64,000 bases of DNA from Porpolomopsis calyptriformis (Eukaryota > Basidiomycota > Agaricomycetes > Agaricales > Hygrophoraceae), in the NCBI GenBank assembly GCA_951640195.1, contig OX621163.1, positions 2,666,001 to 2,730,000 of the forward strand, read 5' to 3'. A program made the position numbers and the translations under genes. Numbering within the stretch: the stretch's first letter is position 1; every line of letters begins with the position of its first letter. The notes under the pieces were generated by a model. That model was given only the letters and a program-made list of their open reading frames with translations. It did no database searches and was not told the origin of the DNA. Positions 57,493 through 64,000 of this stretch are shown in pieces.

Positions 57493-59889
57493 ATGACAAT
57501 ATCAAACAAAGATAACACGCCCACAAGCATAAGAACAAGCCCCCACCCTATAGACCTGAGACCACCAGAAATGGTGGAAGATGACGGGGATCAGCTAATG
57601 GCTAGTCCCAATGATGTCATCAGATCCCTGTGCCAGACACAGTGTGGGCCTTCTTCTGAAGGGGAGAGAGAGCACTGCTCTCAACAAAACACAAGTAACT
57701 TATCAGAGTTACCCCTGAAAATATAGGTGTGTAACAGCACCATCAATGTTGCCAGTCACCAGAGGTGTAAAGTCTGCAAAGACTACATAATGCATGTCAT
57801 TGAAGACAGTGTATATGAAGATGCCTCATTGAAAGAGGCATTCGATAACTGCCGCAAGGCACACCAAGAGGAACTTGTCACAGAGATCCAAAACCTCACC
57901 ATCTTACTCGAGAAGGCTCAAGATGATGGTGACTACTATCGCACTCGTTATGAAAGCACCCAGGACAAGCTTAATAAAGCCAATCAGCTTATAGCCAAGC
58001 TGAATAAATCTAACAACACTAGCAAAGCTGAATTGCTAGGAAAGCGCAAGCGCTCCCATACTGAGGGATCACATTCACGATCATCAGAATACACAAGGGC
58101 AGCCAGCCCTGTAACCAAGACTTCCTCTGCTCAAGACAAGGGCAAGGAAAAGGAAACTGACGAGAAGGCTCGACAAAGAGCCGATATGGAACACTTCGAT
58201 CCATACTTGGATGATGAGTTAGTGGGCTGTGGCCCAATGTTCAAAAACCTCAACAAGGAAGATAACGTGTATATCAAGAGACACTTCCCCCAACTCATTC
58301 AAGAGAATGAGGAACTGAAGGCTCATCTTCAACCTAACTTATATGTCAAGTTCCCAAACCTCCCAGATCCAGGAGTGAATAATCAACCTGGCCCTAGTGG
58401 CAAGATGATCAAACAGCGCAAGAAGCACTCAACCATCACTGCTTGGCCCAGCATCCCTGCTGGGGCCCACTATTCACCTGTTGACTAGACCATCTGGGTT
58501 GGCGCAAGCGCTGAAGCAGTGCAACAAAACAAAGCATTGGGATTACCCCCTCCACGTGGAACTCAATCTGCAGATGACTGTGGATACCCAGTCAATGCAC
58601 GCCAATAGCACACTCTGTTCATGCAAGCCCAAGAATTGGGCAATAATGAGGCTCTCGACCTTGCGCGATCATTTGTCACAACAGTGCAGGCGACTCCTTG
58701 AGAGAGTAGAATGGATGCTGTTAAGGCAGTGCCGAGAACTACGTCACCTGACTTATGACCTAAGACCGTTCAGCCAAAAGCGTCACAATACCAAGCTGGT
58801 ATTGTATGTGGTTCTCGGTATATATAGCTGATCCGTGATTAGGGCGCAATCGTAACAGATGCTCAATGTGTCGCGTTAATCAATTGGAGAGTTCCTGCCT
58901 GGGCTTCAGGTGATTCCATTGATGCACCTGTACAGGTGCCGACTTCTTTTGTGCCTGGATTGGTTAACCCATCTCAGCCAACTGCCACAAGCTCCCCAGA
59001 AGAGTGGGCTCGTTAGTTTTATATAAACCACCCTGCCACGCACCCTGGAGTGCACTTGGAATGAGATGGCAGCATTTCGCTGCAAAGCCTCTGCGGGATG
59101 CTTTTAGTTAGTCAACACAAACCAAAGTTGCCTAAGACCCATGCTCCCACCGGATCATTGACAGGCGCCAACTAGATACAGTCACAATACATCAGAGCAG
59201 TGGCCCTCCTGTTTGGAATGCCTGGCTGCTATCGATCACTTGTGACGGGATTGAACCTGTCCATTGCAGAACCCCCCAGAGAACCAGCCTGGTACTCTGG
59301 ATCATCCAATGTTACAGAACAATCCCTTGTTCCATTCTTCACTGGACAAAGCATTACATTTGAACAGGTGGATGATGCCTTTGTATATGCCTTTCAATGG
59401 CTCGAGGACATGCTCCAGGGTAATGTCTTGGACATATCCGCCCTCGAGACATACAGAGAGTCTGTGCATAATACACTGGAAAGGAATGGCATCCTGCCAT
59501 CACTTCATGATGGAAATGACACCTGGTTCCCTAACAGACATCCCTGCCGACGTCCCCCATCTTGTATCTTGTCTAATGATGAGTCTGTTGCCTCACCCAC
59601 AGGCCTTATCACCCAAGATGCATTTGATGCATCCAACTTGTTCACTCAGTGTGGACAAACCATGTACACACTCGCAGAGTGTGGACTACCCCATGGCTGG
59701 GACTCATCCCACACTTTGTGATGCTGTTCACAGTGCAATTCGCAAGACAGCGCTGCACCACCAGGCAGCAATAGTGAGCAAGTATCACTTGGCTCACCTA
59801 TCCCTGAACCTGAGCCAGCTTTGCTTCAGGAATGTATTGATAGTATGTTAGAGATACCTAATGTCCCGATGGACTATGGATGAATGTAG
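57493..59889 (+). pseudogene. Accessory ORF3 of chromovirus C, split
   Basis: Collinear with ORF3 of B, starting MTISNKDNTPTS. The Cys/His motif reads CNSTINVASHQRCKVCKDYIMHV. The coiled coil is LEKAQDDGDYYRTRYEST, followed by GKRKRSHTEGSH. The blocks TAWPSIPAGAHYSPVD and DAFVYAFQWLED are kept, and the C-terminal acidic part (SNSEQVSLGSPIPEPEPA) ends at 59889. A TAG at 57724 and several TGA and TAG codons interrupt it. A 139-bp LTR sits at 58719-58857. In places C keeps bases that B lost, so the two copies together define the frame. Function unknown. Confidence 0.78.
58719..58857 (+). repeat. Short solo LTR, 139 bp
   Basis: TGTTAAGGCAG...AATCGTAACA with the duplication gatgc (58714-58718, 58858-58862). 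It has intact CpG sites, unlike its surroundings, and a TATATATA run near 58820. Its small size fits a TRIM-type or minimal LTR. Strand is not certain. Confidence 0.88.
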
Positions 59890-60029
59890 TCTTCACCACA
59901 GTTGTATTACTATGGCATTAATTTTCTGTTTCTCTTAGTTCTTTCTATGTAATATATAGATTGTTTTGTATGTATTCTGCCTGGCTCTCAGGCTTAACTT
60001 ACCCCAGCAGTTAAGCCAAAGGGGGAGGA

Positions 60030-60224
60030 TGTAACAGATATGTTACATATAGCCACCATGCTGTGTTTGTACATATTTGTACCAGATACCTTAAGTACCA
60101 GTTATGCTTAGGTAAACATTAAGTTTACATCCCACTCCCACTTATACCAGATTGCCCTAATACATTGGTTCTGTGCATATCCTAGTATTGAGTAAAGTGT
60201 AATAACTTATCCCCAACCCTTACA
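60030..60224 (+). repeat. Chromovirus C 3' LTR with polypurine tract
   Basis: TGTAACAGATATG...AACCCTTACA, preceded by AAAGGGGGAGGA (60018-60029). Target duplication ctagc at 60225-60229. Confidence 0.93.
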
Positions 60225-60492
60225 CTAGCTCTAGATAGCGAAGAGATCCTCCATTGATGGATAGTCAGTGATGCGGAGTCACTGGGAATGGAATTGGTCA
60301 TGCTGGGCATGAATTGATGCGTATTGAAGTTGGATGAATCCCAAGCTAGCACGGTGGAAGAAGATATGTGAAAGTTTGTACTAGAGGTATACTAGAAAGA
60401 CTATTCTAGTGTCTTTGCCAAAGAATCCTTTGACTGCCTTCTACCACATTCAGAATTCAACCATGCCATAGAATTGGATGAAACTTTCAAAC
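60225..60492 (+). pseudogene. Element E: start of reverse transcriptase region
   Basis: Resumes after copy C. It contains the sequence usually found just before gypsy RT, in decayed form: SVFAKESFDCLPPHSEFNHAIELDETFKL. It is cut at 60493 by an F element on the other strand. This links the protease at 41023 to the RT side, giving the order gag-PR-RT of element E. Confidence 0.65.
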
Positions 60493-60704
60493 TGTAAGAG
60501 TTCTTGATCTTGCAGTGCTCACAACCAGCTGGATACAACTAATATCTATTAGATATGTGTAAACCTGGTATGAGCGGTGGCAAGATATAAAAAGAACTAC
60601 CTAAATAAGGGTAAATACTGCCTATATACTGCTCTCTGGTACAAACACTAATACATAAGGACTACATCCCTAATGTACACACTGTAACAGTAATATCTGT
60701 TACA
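60493..60704 (-). repeat. Family F 3' LTR
   Basis: On the minus strand TGTAACAGATATTAC...CTCTTACA. It matches 22483-22694. A polypurine tract (GGTGAGGGAGGA, minus strand) adjoins its right side, so the element extends to the right. Confidence 0.82.
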
Positions 60705-61230
60705 TCCTCCCTCACCAGATTGACCCAAGGGGTTCAATCGATCAAGAAGAGCCTGAAATAAAGGCTTTGAAAAAGTACATCAGAATCAAGACATGATCCT
60801 GAACAATATATACATTCTGAAAAATATATATATTTCTCATAACACTACTCTGCATCATGTACATTTATTAGTTGTATAGCTCAGCTCTGCTTTGCTATAC
60901 TACCAGTATTCCCCTACTGAATTAAATTCTGGGGGTAAAACCTTCCCCTTCAAAAAATATTATTCTCAGAGGGCACACATGTGATTCTACATGGTGCCAA
61001 TCTTTGCCTTTGCCTTCTGAAGGTTGTTCATTACTTCCTCTGTCCATAATAGAGGAATCCTCTGAGATTAGGCACCCTTATGATGCCTTTTCCCAATGAG
61101 AGACACAGTGTCTCCAACTTTCTATGGTGACTCGGTCTGTCACCTCTTCTATTCTGCTGTGACCTTGTTGTCCTCAGCTGGGAATACTCGTGATGGGTAT
61201 CTTGCTTACCCACACAATATTAGTTAACCC
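60705..61230 (-). other. Family F internal 3' region
   Basis: Minus-strand sequence matching 22086-22482 in parts. A short frame at 61213-61031 (MGKQDTHHEYSQLRTTRSQQ) may be the pol tail. The 5' LTR of this F element was not found. Confidence 0.5.
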
Positions 61231-62690
61231 ATCATGTCTGATAGGTGATGAGGGCATCTAATGTCCTCTTCAAGGGTTTTAGCTTTTGCAAGCTTCAACC
61301 TATTGTTCAATGAGGGTACATGGTCATACTCCTCTCAGGTGATGTCTAGGATGTAGATGGCACCTGATCCATGTCTGGATCAGGCTATTGGGGCCAATTG
61401 CACCCAATATATAACCTACTTCCTGGGAAGTAGGTGATTGCCCAGATGTATTACACATCCAGGGTGTAGGTGATGCTAGACCCATGTCTGGGTCTGGCTG
61501 CTAATGCTGCTACCATTGGGATGGCTGCGCATTCACAATGCAGGATGGTGAGCAACATCCTGAATAGACATTGCTGTCTCTGGGCACTCATTGGCGCTGG
61601 GGCTGCCATTCTCACCAGTGGTCCTTCACTGGTTGTCCACCCTCTGTGCCGTCTTCTCAGGCAGCTTGAGGGGCTTCCTTTGGACCAGGGACAAGAGCCG
61701 TAAGGCTCAGTGCATGTATCACATGCATTGACGATAGCTGATGGTGGAGCCTGCGTTGGGCTATGACCAGGCACATCGTGTGTGGGTCATTTGCCTTGTT
61801 GGGGTCCATTGTCGCAATCGTCGGTGTCGCGAGAGCATAGGGCAACAAGGGGATGTTGCTAGAGATGGGCGGTAGCCATCAGGAGGGGTTGGAGGGACCT
61901 GCGTGTCCTTCACACTCCTGTTGGCTTCTCATGCTGTCATTGTTGGCATGCACGTCCATGCTCACAGAGTGGGCATGGTAACCGCATTAGCAGTAGTTGT
62001 ACTAGATTCATATCTGGATCTAGCCTCAGAGCACAATATTGTGCTAGCGATGGGGGGATGTAAATGCGGCGCTAGGTGTAAAGCCTTTGCTGTGCACGCT
62101 CATGGATGGGTGCCTGGGGCACCCATGTCCTTGTCTCCATTGTTGGCGGTACTGGGACTGCCCTGACCTGCTGTTGTTGATCAGACAGCGTCTTGGGGGC
62201 CTTCCCTGAGTCTGGGATGGCCGAACACTGGAACAGCATGCAGAGCGCGCTCGAGAGACTGTGGGAGGAGTGGGAGCCACGCCCCTGCTACCATACGACA
62301 TTCTCTATCATCGCCATCATTGCTTGTGGAGCCATTGGGCTCGGTTGTGCGTCGTCGATGTCATTGGGCATTGTGGGCATTGTCGCGAGAGCCATTGGGC
62401 TCGATGTGGGGGCAGGATGTAAACGTCGGGACTACCTATGGGCAGTGACATATTACTTCCTATGCCTGGTGCTGGCCTCGTTGGTGTTAGAAATTGCACT
62501 GGGAACGTACGCATTCAGACGACAGTCAAGACCACTTGACTAAAACGTCGTAGTATTGGACATATCCAATACTGTTGTTCCCAGTATATATACCAGATTA
62601 CACGTGATTGGCTAGAATCTGCTCGATGTTCATGAGAGACGGCCTCAGCGTGCTTGATCTCAAGTCTCGAATTTCAGATTCATGACATTT
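61231..62690. other. Unexplained segment with three related stem-loops
   Basis: About 1.46 kb, richer in CpG than its neighbours. Three inverted repeats share one design around ATGTC or ATATC: ctgatccatgtctggatcag (near 61362), ctagacccatgtctgggtct (near 61479) and agattcatatctggatct (near 62005). Several copies of a purine run followed by TGTARRYG occur (near 61350, 61458, 62050, 62410). The sequence gccattgggctcg occurs twice (about 62331 and 62391). Long frames exist on both strands but show no family motif. Fused, decayed LTRs are possible. Confidence 0.4.
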
Positions 62691-63080
62691 TGTTATAAAC
62701 TGGTTATCGATGAGATGGTTTTACTTTGGAGAGCTCTGTCCCAAGATGATGATAATGTCTCAAGTCCTAGTTATTGGGTTGCTAATGAGGAATCAGACTT
62801 AAAGTCTGAGTACGACTAACTAGGAGTTTATATACTAACTACGCTACTGCAGATGAGTCAGTATCTACATGAGGAATACATGCAATAAGTAAAGATAGGC
62901 ATGATAAGAGACTCGGAGCATGTGAAGAGATGAAACATACTTGTTGGAAATGAAATCTATCCTATCTAGGATAAATGAAAAGATATGGAATCATGGGGAA
63001 TCCCAACCAAAGATAAGGTAGATCCGACTAATCAATGATGACTAACATAGAGAAGGAATGGAAAAATTACGTCTGTGACA
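62691..63080 (-). repeat. Family G 3' LTR, 390 bp
   Basis: On the minus strand TGTCACAGACGTAA...GTTTATAACA, similar to 20660-21047. The purine-rich AAAGGCGAGGTGTA adjoins its right side (minus strand). It carries TGACTCA-like sites near 62857 and keeps a few CpG. Confidence 0.85.
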
Positions 63081-63120
63081 TACACCTCGCCTTTCGGGAA
63101 TTTCGACCCGAAATTCAAAT

Positions 63121-63342
63121 CTAGGCGGTGTCAGGCATTTCATTCTCTGAGGCCTGAGTTGAGATTTCCTCAATGATGGGGGCCTCGATGGCCACTGAGG
63201 GGGAAGTGATGGGGGTGGTTTCCGAAGCTGCTTCGATGGGGGAAGGGGCTCGGACTGTTGCGACGTCGTCCTCGTCTGGGTATTCCAAGTCAAGATTGAT
63301 TGGGTATTCGACTGACACACTATACTCGATCAGCGTTTCCAC
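63121..63342 (-). pseudogene. Family G pol C-terminal tail
   Basis: Reads METLIEYSVSVEYPINLDLE on the minus strand, with an acidic Pro/Thr-rich continuation ending STQASENEMPDTA and a stop. It is homologous to the tail at 20395-20625. It lies just upstream of the G 3' LTR, as there. Upstream pol sequence is missing, cut near 63360. Confidence 0.65.
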
Positions 63343-63387
63343 TGTTGCAAGGTCTCGTTTGGCACACAGAAAGGAAATAATAACTAA

Positions 63388-63409
63388 AAAAGAGACTCAT
63401 TATAACAAG
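63388..63409. repeat. End fragment of repeat L
   Basis: AAAAAAGAGACTCATTATAA and two more bases match the end of repeat L at 9813-9834. Confidence 0.5.
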
Positions 63410-63550
63410 ACATCTGGTGCAGATATTTCTATGGATTTTTCAGACCCACCTGAGGTCTATAAACCACCACCAATGACTTCTGGATATTAGTGGAGGTTTC
63501 CACACTGCTATAAGGATTCTTTACTATCAGGTCTATGCCTACTTCTACAT

Positions 63551-63720
63551 ATGCCTGAACCAGCTTGTCCAGTGCAAGATCGACCACTATCACCTACTCC
63601 AGATGCACTGGATGCACTGGATTCTCCCCAACCATCTTCAGCAAGCGAAGATCCACTGCCACACATTATTGAGACAGAACCAAATCAATTTGGTTTGTAT
63701 CGCATGTATAATACTATACC
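63551..63720 (+). pseudogene. Plavaka-like transposase N-terminal fragment
   Basis: Reads MPEPACPVQDRPLSPTPDALD, then PHIIETEPNQFGLYRMYNTIP. The EPNxFGLxRxY pattern is typical of the N-terminal region of Plavaka-type transposases of Agaricomycetes. It is cut at 63721 by repeat L, before any catalytic domain. The assignment rests on one short motif. Confidence 0.5.
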
Positions 63721-63890
63721 TGTTAGGTGCAAAGCAGGACTCAGGTCTTCACTCTGGGAGGTCCAATGTGGGTCTTAGCTGATGCAAACAAGGAAGTTGG
63801 CAAGTCCAAGTTGTGGTTCAACCTAGAGAAGTACAAGCAATTCCGAGCTGCCTATATTTACCCTAGCTGAGTCCGAATATGTGATTATGT
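63721..63890. repeat. LTR-like repeat L, second copy
   Basis: TGTTAGGTGCAAAGCAGGAC onward matches 9662-9806 with few differences to about 63884, then diverges (tagctgagtccg). Confidence 0.6.
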
Positions 63891-64000
63891 AATCAATCCA
63901 TGGAACAATTGTGTAAGCAATGATTAAGTGTAAAAGATAAGATAAGAAAGATAAGAAGGAGTGACAAACGTCACACTTATGACCGTGACTCGACCGGTTG
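63891..64000. other. Window end, nothing recognised
   Basis: AT-rich end of window with gataaga repeats; too short to assign. Confidence 0.3.

Larger units (their letters stand above)
41370..60224 (+). mobile_element. Chromovirus copy C, with nested insertions
   Basis: Same family as A and B. The 195-bp LTRs are 41370-41564 and 60030-60224, flanked by ctagc (41365-41369 and 60225-60229) in element E between protease and RT. Element D sits between gag-pol and ORF3, and a 139-bp solo LTR sits inside ORF3. The LTRs differ at about 14 sites by eye, 13 of them transitions. Many CpG sites of B read CA or TG here. Confidence 0.94.

Noticed and set aside
62193..62543. A 116-codon plus-strand frame with hydrophobic stretches, possibly a membrane protein.
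   Set aside because: It lies in the repeat-rich unexplained segment, overlaps other frames, has no conserved start context or similarity, and its hydrophobic stretch arises from repeated attgggc and cattgt units.
1..64000. CRISPR array, tRNA or rRNA genes.
   Set aside because: No regularly spaced repeat array, no cloverleaf and no conserved rRNA segment were recognised by reading; the direct repeats seen are LTRs or their parts.

Overview
The window looks like fungal heterochromatin, most likely from a basidiomycete, probably an Agaricomycete. The evidence is very short GT-AG introns (49-57 bp), chromodomain-bearing Ty3/gypsy elements, a basidiomycete-type Tc1/mariner transposase, a PIF/Harbinger transposase paired with a SANT-domain protein, and a fragment resembling the N-terminus of a Plavaka transposase. 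I see no ordinary host gene, tRNA, rRNA or CRISPR array. Nearly everything is transposon or transposon debris, inserted one element into another and decayed mainly by C-to-T and G-to-A changes at CpG.

Layout. 67-6194: a Ty1/copia element on the minus strand with both LTRs, a half-tRNA primer site and a broken gag-pol. 6195-7892: the truncated tail of a pogo-like transposase. 8.6-10.1 kb: fragments (gypsy gag, copia LTR, gypsy integrase, LTR pieces). 10137-20250: gypsy chromovirus copy A (minus), carrying three solo LTRs of other families. 20.25-22.7 kb: 3' ends of two further LTR elements (families G and F) around a long promoter-like LTR region. 23.4-26.4 kb: a PIF/Harbinger pair. 26428-29286: a family G LTR split by a 2467-bp Tc1/mariner-like element with perfect terminal repeats. 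29.3-60.5 kb: the gag, protease and start of reverse transcriptase of one old gypsy element (E), interrupted by chromovirus copy B (29557-39272), a 320-bp solo LTR (40005-40324) and chromovirus copy C (41370-60224). Copy C is itself interrupted by gypsy element D (48303-57306) and by a 139-bp solo LTR. 60.5-64 kb: the 3' end of an F element, an unexplained CpG-containing segment with three related stem-loops, a family G 3' end and a Plavaka-like fragment.

Two accessory-gene systems stand out. Copies A, B and C share a sense-strand ORF3 after pol, preceded in B and C by a conserved TATA box, so the family appears to encode an extra protein from its own promoter. Element D carries a four-exon gene on the strand opposite to gag-pol, between pol and the 3' LTR. 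It encodes a Glu/Arg-rich protein with a six-cysteine cluster resembling Zn2Cys6. Because the element's genomic RNA carries only the complement of that gene, its introns would survive reverse transcription.

Decay. In the LTR pairs of B and C, several sites read CA in one LTR and TG in the other, as expected if CpG was deaminated on opposite strands. The same process removed catalytic residues: protease Asp in A and D, the reverse-transcriptase YLDD motif in A, and the transposase Glu in the Tc1-like element. No element in the window looks autonomous. B is the best preserved and could guide reconstruction of the family's history by comparison with genome copies.
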